This document shows, one piece after another, positions 44,273 to 52,204 of a stretch of DNA of 64,000 nt. The first letter of the stretch is position 1. Each line of letters starts with the position of its first letter. Location of the stretch: assembly GCF_900102105.1 (NCBI RefSeq), contig NZ_FNBB01000002.1:496001-560000 (forward strand), given 5' to 3'. This stretch comes from Agrobacterium pusense (GTDB taxonomy: Bacteria > Pseudomonadota > Alphaproteobacteria > Rhizobiales > Rhizobiaceae). Below the pieces are notes generated by a model that was not told where the DNA came from, did no database searches, and worked only from the letters and a program-made list of their open reading frames with translations. The translations under genes and the position numbers were made by a program.

Positions 44273-44774
44273 ACCGGTCTCTCTGGAAGAGGCCAAGAGA
44301 CAGTTGAGCGTGTTTCATGACGATGACGACACGTTGATTGAGGCGATCGTCGCATCGGCCGTGGATCACGTCGAGAAATACACCGCAACAGCAGTTGCTG
44401 TGCAGACGATAGAGGCCAAGTGCGACAGCTTCGCTGATTTCGCGCATGTGCCTGTCGCCCCGCTTACCAGCGTTGCGATTTCGTACGTGGATACTGACGG
44501 CGAAAGCCGAACCATCGCCGAAGCAGACTATGAGCTTCGCTCCGATGGCCTTCACGTTTCTATCGTGCCAGCATACGGCAAGCAGTGGCCCGCCCAAAGG
44601 CTTGGCTCTCGCATCACTGTGACCTCGCAGGCCGGTTACGAAACGACGCCGCCGGCAATCAAGCACGCTATCCTGCTGTGGGTGGCCGATGCCTACGAGC
44701 GACGCGAGAACAGTGTGGATGAGGGCTTCTCGGCGTTCGACGCCTTGCTCTGCAACTTCAGGCGCAATCTCTGA
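44235..44774 (+). CDS. head-tail connector protein (gp6-like)
   Basis: A 179-residue protein of the HK97 gp6/phage_connector family: EPVSLEEAKRQLSVFHDDDD at the N-terminus, then a helical bundle and the ending LLWVADAYERRENS. It forms the ring below the portal. Translationally overlapped with its upstream neighbour. Confidence 0.82.
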   Translation: MWYPPKVTARTTEPVSLEEAKRQLSVFHDDDDTLIEAIVASAVDHVEKYTATAVAVQTIEAKCDSFADFAHVPVAPLTSVAISYVDTDGESRTIAEADYELRSDGLHVSIVPAYGKQWPAQRLGSRITVTSQAGYETTPPAIKHAILLWVADAYERRENSVDEGFSAFDALLCNFRRNL

Positions 44775-44959
44775 TGTGGCTCCGCTTCCATGAACCGTTC
44801 GACTGGCGCCAGCCGGGTTTCACGATCGCCTATCCAGTCGGCCTCTACAACGTCACGCGCAAGTGCGCCGCGGCTGCAATAGCGGCTAAGGCTGCCGAAC
44901 CCACCAAGGATCGACCGAATGCCAAAACGCAAGAGGACGGGCGCAGGCTCGCTGAGTGA
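44774..44959 (+). CDS. small hypothetical head-tail region protein
   Basis: A 61-residue protein whose ATG overlaps the connector stop (ATGA type overlap) and whose end overlaps the next gene by 41 bp. Ala/Lys-rich C-terminus. No homologue recognised. Confidence 0.5.
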   Translation: MWLRFHEPFDWRQPGFTIAYPVGLYNVTRKCAAAAIAAKAAEPTKDRPNAKTQEDGRRLAE

Positions 44960-45275
44960 GCGCATCGGCTTTGAGGCCGAGGTTGAGGGCGATGATGGGT
45001 ATGGCGGCGTTGTGGTCGGCTTTGCTGAGCAATTTGTCGAACCGGCCAGACTTGAACCGCGAGTCGGATCGGAAACGGTTATCGCCAGCCGGCTCCAGGG
45101 ATTGCAGCCCTTCACCATGACTGTCCGCAGCAACGAGCGCACACGCACCGTCACGCCAGCGTGGCGGGCGCGTAACAAGCGCACCGGTGTCGTCTACGCA
45201 ATCAAGGCTGCGGTTAACATCGACGAACGCAACCAGTGGATCGAGCTGCTTGTGGTGCAGGGGGAGGCGTCGTGA
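44919..45275 (+). CDS. head-tail adaptor (head closure) protein
   Basis: A 118-residue beta-rich protein with the phage head-tail joining pattern: GSLSERIGFEAEVEGDDGYGG at the start and the ending MTVRSNERTRTVTPAWRARN then IKAAVNIDERNQWIELLV. Acts as the stopper between connector and tail. Confidence 0.78.
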   Translation: MPKRKRTGAGSLSERIGFEAEVEGDDGYGGVVVGFAEQFVEPARLEPRVGSETVIASRLQGLQPFTMTVRSNERTRTVTPAWRARNKRTGVVYAIKAAVNIDERNQWIELLVVQGEAS

Positions 45276-45766
45276 TTAAGGCAAAAGTCCTAGGCCGCGA
45301 AGCGCTGACGAAGAAGCTCAATCAGGTCGCTCCGCTCGCCAACAAGTACGCCGCCGAAGCGAAGCTACAGATCGCTACCGAAGCCGCCGATAAAATCTCC
45401 GACCGAGCGCCGATAAGCAACAGCGCAACGGCCGGCGACTACGCTGCCTCTATACAGGGCGCCAAGATTTCTGACAGACCGACTGCGAAAGCGCTCGTCG
45501 GTGCATCGGCCAGCAAGGATCCGGATGCGACTGGCGTTTTCGCCGCTTGGATTTGGCATTTTTTGGAGTTCGGCACACGGCCGCATAACGTTGCGAAGGG
45601 TGGCGGTACGGTTGCCGGCAAGAAGCAGGCGGCCGGCGCAAAGATGCATCCTGGCACGCGGGCGCAACCGCATATTTTCCCGACGTGGCGAGCATTTAGG
45701 GCCAAAGCGAAGAAGCGCATCAACGACGCCGTCTGGCGTGGCGTAAGGGAGGCCATGAAAAAGTAA
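45272..45766 (+). CDS. HK97 gp10-like tail component
   Basis: A 164-residue protein from GTG 45272 (GTGA overlap with the previous stop). Helical N-terminus, then WHFLEFGTRPHNVAKGG and AQPHIFPTWRAF, the hallmark of gp10-type tail terminator/neck proteins. Confidence 0.82.
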   Translation: MIKAKVLGREALTKKLNQVAPLANKYAAEAKLQIATEAADKISDRAPISNSATAGDYAASIQGAKISDRPTAKALVGASASKDPDATGVFAAWIWHFLEFGTRPHNVAKGGGTVAGKKQAAGAKMHPGTRAQPHIFPTWRAFRAKAKKRINDAVWRGVREAMKK

Positions 45767-46176
45767 TGGCTAACCCCGATCTCGAATTACAGGGCGCCAT
45801 CGTTGCGAGGCTAAAGGCGCGAGCAGGGTTGACGGCGAAGGTGGCGCAAAGAATTTATGACAGACCGCCGACTAACGCACCGTTCCCATACGTCGAATAC
45901 GGCGAAAGCCAAGTCATCAGGGATGATGTCGGCTGTTTAAAGTCGAACCTCATCTACGTGACGATCCACGTTTGGTCGCAATACTCCGGAGGCTTTAAGG
46001 AGCTAAAGGAAATCATTCACGAGGTCGTCGAGGCTCTGGATGAAGCGCCATTAGTGCTGCCCTCACATCGATTGATATCGATCACGCGGCAAGACACCCG
46101 TCATTTCAAAGACCCGGACGAAGTCACGACCCACGGTGTCGTCGAGTTTGTCGCGCGCGTCGAGACACCGGCCTGA
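45766..46176 (+). CDS. tail completion protein (DUF3168)
   Basis: A 136-residue DUF3168 protein: LQGAIVARLKARAGLTAKV at the start, RIYDRPPTNAPFPYVEYGES, then a beta ending. It overlaps the previous stop by one base (TAATG). Likely tail terminator. Confidence 0.85.
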   Translation: MANPDLELQGAIVARLKARAGLTAKVAQRIYDRPPTNAPFPYVEYGESQVIRDDVGCLKSNLIYVTIHVWSQYSGGFKELKEIIHEVVEALDEAPLVLPSHRLISITRQDTRHFKDPDEVTTHGVVEFVARVETPA

Positions 46177-46210
46177 TTGGCCACCAACCCCTACTTTTTG
46201 AGGTTTACAA

Positions 46211-46642
46211 ATGGCCGACGGTCAACAGATTGGTCGTACGCTGCTCATCCAGATCGGTGACGGCGAAACTCCCGAAGTCTTTTCGAACCTGTGCGGTCTC
46301 ACGACCCGCAGTTTCAATATGTCCGCCAATGAGGTCGACACGACCATCACGGACTGCGTCAATCCAGAGAATACGCCGCAGAAAACAGCAGAGCCGGGCA
46401 TCAAGAATCGCACGTTCTCTGGTTCAGGCAAGTTCGTTAAGAGCGCTTCGAACACCGCGTTCATGACGCACGTCAACGACGCGACCAAATTCAATGCCAA
46501 GGTGATCGTTCCTGGCCTGGGTACTTACACCGGCCCTTGGTTCGTTTCTGAATTCGAGTTCAGCGGCGAGATGGAGGGCAACATGGAATTCACGGCCACG
46601 TTCGTTGCTGCCGGCGTTCTGACGTTCGTTGCGGAGGTGTAA
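46211..46642 (+). CDS. major tail tube protein
   Basis: A 143-residue protein of the TP901-1/phage tail tube family with ADGQQIGRTLLIQIGDGETP and the C-terminal FEFSGEMEGNMEFTATFVAAG pattern. It stacks as hexamers to build the non-contractile tail. Position between completion protein and chaperones agrees. Confidence 0.85.
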   Translation: MADGQQIGRTLLIQIGDGETPEVFSNLCGLTTRSFNMSANEVDTTITDCVNPENTPQKTAEPGIKNRTFSGSGKFVKSASNTAFMTHVNDATKFNAKVIVPGLGTYTGPWFVSEFEFSGEMEGNMEFTATFVAAGVLTFVAEV

Positions 46643-46643
46643 T

Positions 46644-47003
46644 TTGGCCAATGCTGAAAAGCCGTTCCCGCTTGAAGTGAATGGTGCGCGGGGCGAAGTC
46701 GGCCTGTTCGTTGGCAAGGTGCCGCTGGTTATCGTTGCCGAGATGGGCGGTCTTGCCGCTGTGTCTTCGCGCCTTTCCTGCAAGAGCATGTCTGATCTGT
46801 TTCTTCGCCTTTCAGGCGTCGAGCCGGCCGCTACTGTGGCCGCACTCGACCTGCTTACCGTGCTCGGCGACAAAGTCGCGGCAATTGGTACGCTGAAGCT
46901 GAAACACTTCGGTGCCGTCGCCAAGGCTATTTCCGAGGCGCTGTCTCATCATTTCGATGAGGACGACGAGGGAAACGGGGAAGCCGCTCAAAAGGCGGCT
47001 TAG
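46644..47003 (+). CDS. tail assembly chaperone, short form (G-like)
   Basis: A 119-residue protein from a TTG start, chosen because GGAGG lies six bases upstream and the tube gene stops at 46642. The acidic end FDEDDEGNGEAAQKAA contains the slippery site. In siphophages the short form binds the tape measure during tail assembly. Confidence 0.75.
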   Translation: MANAEKPFPLEVNGARGEVGLFVGKVPLVIVAEMGGLAAVSSRLSCKSMSDLFLRLSGVEPAATVAALDLLTVLGDKVAAIGTLKLKHFGAVAKAISEALSHHFDEDDEGNGEAAQKAA

Positions 47004-47203
47004 AAGAACCTTTCCCTTGGCGCGACTGGCAAAAGATCGCATTCGGCGGCCTCGGCTGGACCCCAGGAATATTCTGGGCGTCTAGCTTGACGGAGTTCAC
47101 CCTTGCGGTGAAGGGGAAGGCCGAAGCGAACGGAGCCAAAAAGTCCGTGGCGCCACCGTCCGACGAAGAAATGGATGAATTGATCAAGAAGTACGGTGGT
47201 TAG
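46644..47203 (+). CDS. tail assembly chaperone, -1 frameshift fusion (GT-like)
   Basis: The region after 47003 encodes about 66 residues (EEPFPWRDWQKIAFGGLGWT...DELIKKYGG) with no start codon of its own, in the -1 frame relative to the short chaperone. A heptamer G-GGA-AAC sits in the correct phase at 46970-46976, and the -1 frame is open from there to the TAG at 47201. The fusion adds 76 codons including the stop. WRDWQKIAFGGL matches GTA/rhizobial tail chaperone proteins. Confidence 0.75.
46970..46976 (+). other. programmed -1 ribosomal frameshift site GGGAAAC
   Basis: Heptamer of form X-XXY-YYZ in phase with the chaperone frame (GAG GGA AAC). A GC-rich inverted pairing just downstream (AGCCGCT/AGGCGGCT region) may add stimulation. 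Conserved mechanism for G/GT proteins of long-tailed phages. Confidence 0.75.
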
Positions 47204-47204
47204 G

Positions 47205-47537
47205 CTAAGCCGGGTTCGGCTTAGCTGAGCAGTCGACCGCGGCGAAGGTCGTGTTCTCATGATTCTTCACGCTTTCGCGGTACACGCTGCATCCGGTAGC
47301 TTTTTCGATCGCTTTAGTGTTCCTAACCCAAACCATGGGATCAAGCATCAGGAATGACTGGTCTTTTGGATTGTTCGGCATCGCCTTGTAAGAGCCAGCC
47401 TTGTTGCCCATTGGAGAGACGGAAAATTCAATACCGTCGATCTCAACGACTTGCCCGTTTGGATAGTACTGCTCCATTTTGGTGCAGCTCGTAAGGGCTG
47501 CGGCCATTGAAGCCGCCATTGCCACCGCTATTTTCAT
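47205..47537 (-). CDS. lipoprotein, probable lysogenic cargo
   Basis: A 110-residue protein with a lipoprotein signal (MKIAVAMAASMAAALTSC, lipobox LTSC) and a small mature domain with two further cysteines (GCSVY, VDCS). It is leftward between chaperone and tape measure genes, an unusual place, and forms a pair with the next leftward gene. Surface or periplasmic role likely; function unknown. Confidence 0.65.
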   Translation of the reverse strand: MKIAVAMAASMAAALTSCTKMEQYYPNGQVVEIDGIEFSVSPMGNKAGSYKAMPNNPKDQSFLMLDPMVWVRNTKAIEKATGCSVYRESVKNHENTTFAAVDCSAKPNPA

Positions 47538-47555
47538 GGTACCCCCCAAAAGATA

Positions 47556-48002
47556 TTATGCTGGCTTCAGCTTGACCGCTGTACCCGTGGCGGCGACGAA
47601 AAGGATGCCACCGGTGCTGCCCGTAGCAAGTTGGTTGTAATCTAGGTCGACGGATATCACGGCGTCAGCCCCTACCGCGTAGGCCTCTGACCTGAGGCCA
47701 TCCAAACACGCGAGACGTGCCTCCTTGAGCGAGGCTTGAGATGAATTTGCCCGACCACCAACGAAATCGCGCCAATTGTTGGACACGTCTTTGAAAATGT
47801 TCATGCCGAGGGCAGCTTCGGACGCGACGATCGATATGACGCTATCTACTTCACGGTTGGGCACGCCAATCGAGGTCGTCATGATGATCGACTGCTTTTT
47901 GGCGTCGCCGTCGCTTTTCGCGACCGCTTCTTCACAGTCAACGCAGTGGCCGTCTTTCCCGCCCAGATAATAGTCCGTCCCGCATCGTTTGCACTTGGGC
48001 AT
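47556..48002 (-). CDS. YbjQ/UPF0145-like protein with N-terminal zinc ribbon
   Basis: A 148-residue protein: a short zinc ribbon (CKRCGTDYYLGGKDGHCVDC) followed by a YbjQ-type domain (NREVDSVISIVASEAALGMNIFKD, then ARLACLDGLRSEAYAVGADAVISVDLDY). YbjQ domains form pentamers and have no settled function. AAGG lies six bases before the ATG at 48002. Leftward cargo inserted in the tail operon. Confidence 0.7.
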   Translation of the reverse strand: MPKCKRCGTDYYLGGKDGHCVDCEEAVAKSDGDAKKQSIIMTTSIGVPNREVDSVISIVASEAALGMNIFKDVSNNWRDFVGGRANSSQASLKEARLACLDGLRSEAYAVGADAVISVDLDYNQLATGSTGGILFVAATGTAVKLKPA

Positions 48003-48055
48003 ATCCATCCTTCTCGGCTCGCCATTGGCGGGCTTTTTCACGTTAGGACACCGAC

Positions 48056-50395
48056 TTGGCCGGCAACAACAGTGATGATCTGATTATCTCAATCAGCACC
48101 GACCTTGCAACCGTAAAGCGTGCGCTAAATCGGCTGGTGTCGGATGTGGGCGCGGCATCTAACGGCATTGAGAAACGTTTTGCCGCTACCGGCAAGTCGA
48201 TCAACAACTCGCTCACCACCTCGATGCAGGATCGCATCAACAGCATGGTGGGCATCGGTACGACGGCAGCAAAAGAATGGAACGGGGTTCTCGCTGATCA
48301 GCAGAAAGAGCTTGATCGCCTCCGCGCCAAATACAGCCCGTTGTTCGCAACAATTTCGAATTATAAGAACGCGGTCGCCGAAATTCGGCAGGCCCATGCC
48401 GCCGGCGCAATTTCTGCCAACGAGATGGCGTCTGCGATTCAGAGAGAGCGACAGGCGGCACTTGCGTCGACCGCGGCCATTAAGGGTCGCAACGCCGCGC
48501 TAAAGGCTACGGTCACTACAAGTAGCGGCAACAGCTTCAATACCGCAAACATTGCCGCCCAGTTCCAGGACATCGGCGTTACCGCAGCGATGGGGATGTC
48601 TCCCATCCAGATCGCCCTTCAGCAGGGCACCCAGCTTTCGGCCGTACTGCAGCAGATAAAGGATAGCGGGCAGGGTGTCGGCCAAGGTCTTGCGGCTGCT
48701 TTCGCGTCGGTGATTTCTCCGTTGTCGCTGGTAACGATTGGCGTCATCGCCGCAGGCACAGCGGCATTTCAGTACTTTTCGACGATTATGAGCGAAGGCG
48801 ATAAGTCCGCCGAAGTGCTCAAACAGCAGGCTGCGCTGATTGCTGCGGTCGCCGAACGCTGGGGCGATGCCGTTCCCGCTTTGCGCGACTACGCCGACCA
48901 GCTGAAACGAGCGCAGGATAATGCCGACCTCACCAAGGGCGCCGACATTGTAAATACCAATACGCTCGCTGACGTTCGCAAAGAGGTCGAAAGTACGCGC
49001 GCCACCATTGCCGATCTGGTTTCGCAACTTCAGTCTGCAGGTGAAGAAGCTGACGTTATCAAGAACCTCCAGTCAGCATTCAATGACTTCGCGAAGGCTG
49101 CCGAAGAAGGCAAGGCACAGACTGAAGATGTCGACCGTGTGCAGGCTGCTCTAAGTGCGGCGATCAACAGCACTGGTATTCCTGCACTCGCTGAGTTCGC
49201 CAAATACTTCTCCACACTCTCAGCGGCAGCGCTGACTGCAGCGGATAGCGTCCAAAAGGTCAATGAGGTCACCTCTGTTGCGACCTCCAGGATCAATGAC
49301 CCGAGGACGTGGCGCGGTGCAGGCCAGCAGGATTCCCAATTCGGCGCAGACGCCACAATCCAAGGAACGCAGTTTCCACTACCGGACAACGGCCCCACAC
49401 CAGAACGCCGCCCATCCGATCTGGACACAGACAAAAACAGAGGTTTCGGCACGCCGAAGCGGGCAAGGGCTCCAAAGAAGACGGCCTCTGACCGCTTCGC
49501 AGAAGATCTTCAGGCTGTTCGAGATAGGACTGAGGCGTTGCGCCAGGAAATGAACCTTATTGGCTTGTCCAATGAGGCTCAAGTTAAGCGCCGCACCGCC
49601 CTAGATTTAGAGCAAAAGGCGCTGGCTGACCTTCGCGAAGAGGCGCGCAAGAAGGGCGAAAAAGACCTCGAAAGCATCAAGCTTTCGCCCGACAAGATTG
49701 CTGCAATCGAGCAGGAGTCTGCTGCATATGCTCGGCAATCCGAGGCGCTTAGAAAAGCGCAAGAGGAACAGCAAAAGCTGAACGAGTGGAACAACGTCGC
49801 GAGAGACGCAACGCGCGGCTTTATCGACGATTTGATCCATGGCGAGAGTGCCGCGGATGCATTTGCTGGCGCGCTCAGCCGCATTGCGGACGCGCTCCTG
49901 GACGATGTGCTCAACAGCATCTTCAAAGTGAACAGCGCGGCTGGCGGCAGTGGCGGGCTTCTGGGAGGACTGCTTGATCTATTCGGCGGTGGTGCGTCTC
50001 GTTACGCCGGCCTGTCAGGTGGGCTTTTCTCAGAGGGCGGATTCACTGGTCCGGGCGGCAAATACCAGCCTGCAGGCATCGTGCACAAAGGCGAGGTCGT
50101 GTGGTCCCAAGCCGATGTGGCGCGGGCCGGTGGAGTAGGGGCAGTTGAAGCACTCCGTAAAGGCTACGCCAACGGTGGCGCAGTAGGCGTGTCTGTCCCG
50201 ACAATTCCCTCACTAAGGCCAGCCAACGACAACGCAGTGAAGGTCAACTACGCACCCGTCATCGACGCGCGTGGTGCTGATGCTGCCGCTGTGGCCAGGC
50301 TGGAAAAGGTTGTCGCAAAGCAGGGTGCAGAAATGCAAGGCCGCGTCGAAGCCGCCGTTCGATCGGCTCAGAAGCGAAACGTGAAGTTGGGGTAA
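48056..50395 (+). CDS. tail tape measure protein
   Basis: A 779-residue protein setting tail length. Helical N-terminus, the tape-measure core QFQDIGVTAAMGMSPIQIAL-QQGTQL, hydrophobic segments at about 220-245, a coiled coil (residues 480-590), and a Gly-rich C-terminus with FSEGGFTGPGGKYQPAG. TTG start with AGGACACCGAC before it. PANDN lies near the C-terminus. Relatively short, so a tail of roughly 110-120 nm would be expected by the usual proportion. Confidence 0.88.
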   Translation: MAGNNSDDLIISISTDLATVKRALNRLVSDVGAASNGIEKRFAATGKSINNSLTTSMQDRINSMVGIGTTAAKEWNGVLADQQKELDRLRAKYSPLFATISNYKNAVAEIRQAHAAGAISANEMASAIQRERQAALASTAAIKGRNAALKATVTTSSGNSFNTANIAAQFQDIGVTAAMGMSPIQIALQQGTQLSAVLQQIKDSGQGVGQGLAAAFASVISPLSLVTIGVIAAGTAAFQYFSTIMSEGDKSAEVLKQQAALIAAVAERWGDAVPALRDYADQLKRAQDNADLTKGADIVNTNTLADVRKEVESTRATIADLVSQLQSAGEEADVIKNLQSAFNDFAKAAEEGKAQTEDVDRVQAALSAAINSTGIPALAEFAKYFSTLSAAALTAADSVQKVNEVTSVATSRINDPRTWRGAGQQDSQFGADATIQGTQFPLPDNGPTPERRPSDLDTDKNRGFGTPKRARAPKKTASDRFAEDLQAVRDRTEALRQEMNLIGLSNEAQVKRRTALDLEQKALADLREEARKKGEKDLESIKLSPDKIAAIEQESAAYARQSEALRKAQEEQQKLNEWNNVARDATRGFIDDLIHGESAADAFAGALSRIADALLDDVLNSIFKVNSAAGGSGGLLGGLLDLFGGGASRYAGLSGGLFSEGGFTGPGGKYQPAGIVHKGEVVWSQADVARAGGVGAVEALRKGYANGGAVGVSVPTIPSLRPANDNAVKVNYAPVIDARGADAAAVARLEKVVAKQGAEMQGRVEAAVRSAQKRNVKLG

Positions 50396-50398
50396 GGC

Positions 50399-51043
50399 AT
50401 GACAATCACATATCCGCTCCCAACTTCGTTTTTCGATGAGTTCCCCGGCTGGTCGACTGAGTTCAACCTGCTCTGGCGACAGGAGCAGTCGCGCACAGCA
50501 GGAGGCCGAACTGTCGTTAAGGACATGGGCTCGCCGCTCTGGCAGATGACGGCACAATCGCGATCGATGAAGCCGAACGAGTTGGATTACTGGCGCGCGC
50601 GGCTCACCAGCTTGGAGAACGGGCTGAAGACGTTCCGCGCATTCCCGAAGTCGCGCTGCTTCCCGGTGGCTTATCCGAATGGCAGTTGGCCAACCGGGAG
50701 CGCATTTGCCGGGGTAGGGCAGGTGGCTACGATTGCGAGTAACCGCAAGGCAATCTCGCTGTCGGGTCTTCCCGCTGGCTACAAGGTCTCGGTAGGCGAT
50801 TACGTCCAGATTGGCGACAAAGACCTGCATATGGTGATGGAGCCTATGACGGCCAGCGCAGGCGGAGTGACAACGCAGTTTGAGGTTCGTCCGCATCTAT
50901 GGCCCGGTGTCACGGCGCCTGTGGCGGCGACGCTGGTAAAGCCTTCCTGCATCATGGCGATCGTGCCCGGCTCAATCTCGACAACAGCCGACATGGCCAC
51001 CGGTCGCGGCACGGTCACGTTTCAGGCGATCGAAGCCCGCTAA
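50399..51043 (+). CDS. tail protein, distal tail type
   Basis: A 214-residue protein directly after the tape measure. N-terminal part (FFDEFPGWSTEFNLLWRQEQSRTAGG) and the middle WRARLTSLENGLKTFRA are typical of the rhizobial/GTA-type proteins following tape measures that form the distal tail ring. Family name not certain. Confidence 0.65.
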   Translation: MTITYPLPTSFFDEFPGWSTEFNLLWRQEQSRTAGGRTVVKDMGSPLWQMTAQSRSMKPNELDYWRARLTSLENGLKTFRAFPKSRCFPVAYPNGSWPTGSAFAGVGQVATIASNRKAISLSGLPAGYKVSVGDYVQIGDKDLHMVMEPMTASAGGVTTQFEVRPHLWPGVTAPVAATLVKPSCIMAIVPGSISTTADMATGRGTVTFQAIEAR

Positions 51044-51052
51044 GAGAAATCA

Positions 51053-51718
51053 ATGAGAAACATCTCAGCAGAAAACCTTGCTGCGCTTGAGGCGCGGCAA
51101 CTGGTGGCGCGTGACTTCCTCTGGTTCGTTGCGCGCGATCGGACGACTGGTGCGCCGGTTACCGACGGCATGTGGTCGGACGTTGGAAACGTGTCAGCCG
51201 CCGTCGTGCATCCGGACACAGGACTGCCGGTTACGCGTGACTGGTATGGCTCCGGCACGCTGGTGCAGATCGATGACATTCCGCTCGTTGCCAATCTCTC
51301 GGTACAGAACGTCAACATTCGCCTGTCTCAGGTAAGCGAGCACGTGCAGACGCTGGTGCGGCAGTATGATTGCCGTCAGGCCCGCGTCGAGATCTACCGA
51401 GGCTTGTTCGATCCGGATAGCCGCCAGATGGTCGCACCGGCTGAATGCCGCTTCGTTGGCTTCGTCGATACCATCACGATCAACACGCCTTCCGAAAATG
51501 AGGAAGGCAGCGTGACGATGGTTTGCGCTAGCCACACGCAGGAAATGACGCGGTCCAATCCGTCGACGCGCAGCCATGCCACGCAGGTGCTGCGACAGGC
51601 CGGTGATGCTTTCTACACCGACGCTGACACCTCGTCCGAATGGGAATTCTTCTGGGGCTCCGAAAAAGGCAAGGTCGCCACTCAAAAGAAGCGCAAGAAG
51701 CTGTTCGGTATATTCTGA
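51053..51718 (+). CDS. tail tip protein (DUF2163-like)
   Basis: A 221-residue protein with RDFLWFVARDRTTGAPV, a beta-rich middle with DIPLVANLSVQNVNIRLSQV, and the end SEWEFFWGSEKGKVATQ, all features of tail hub proteins that link the distal ring to the receptor-binding complex. Confidence 0.7.
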   Translation: MRNISAENLAALEARQLVARDFLWFVARDRTTGAPVTDGMWSDVGNVSAAVVHPDTGLPVTRDWYGSGTLVQIDDIPLVANLSVQNVNIRLSQVSEHVQTLVRQYDCRQARVEIYRGLFDPDSRQMVAPAECRFVGFVDTITINTPSENEEGSVTMVCASHTQEMTRSNPSTRSHATQVLRQAGDAFYTDADTSSEWEFFWGSEKGKVATQKKRKKLFGIF

Positions 51719-52146
51719 TGGATATCCGGTTCGCAAAGCGCAAGGACCGTGACCGCATTGTGGCACTTCTTCGGGAAAGCCATGAAGCCGCCGGGTTCAC
51801 CTTCCCGTTCCAAGCTTCTTACGCCGATCGACTGTTTCAACAGCATCTGGCCTCGGACAAGGCCTGCGTTCTTGTCGCAGGCGAGCGCCCGCAAGGTGTG
51901 TTGATGGCCTGTGCTTTCGAGCACCCATTCGGCGCCGGTCGCATTGCCAAGGAAACGGTCTGGTACGTCACTCCATCGGCACGCGGTCGGGGAGCGATCA
52001 AGATGCTTGATGCTTACGAGGCGTGGGCGCGATCAGTCGGCTGTGTCTCTGCCGGCATGGCTTCGCTGGCAACCAATGACGTCTCCAGCCTTTACGAGCG
52101 GTGCGGCTACAGCGCTGTCGAAACACACTTCATGAAGCCGCTATAG
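51718..52146 (+). CDS. GNAT acetyltransferase within the tail module
   Basis: A 142-residue acetyltransferase starting on the overlapped ATG (TGATG) with WYVTPSARGRGAIKMLDAYE (acetyl-CoA site) and SSLYERCGYSAVETHF. It replaces the NlpC/P60-type gene often found at this place. It may acetylate a virion or host component; position inside the tail-tip operon suggests the former. Confidence 0.75.
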   Translation: MDIRFAKRKDRDRIVALLRESHEAAGFTFPFQASYADRLFQQHLASDKACVLVAGERPQGVLMACAFEHPFGAGRIAKETVWYVTPSARGRGAIKMLDAYEAWARSVGCVSAGMASLATNDVSSLYERCGYSAVETHFMKPL

Positions 52147-52204
52147 CGGCATTCCTTCGGCGCCATCCGCGCCCCGCGCGCATCGCGCATCCCAAGGAAA
52201 ATCG

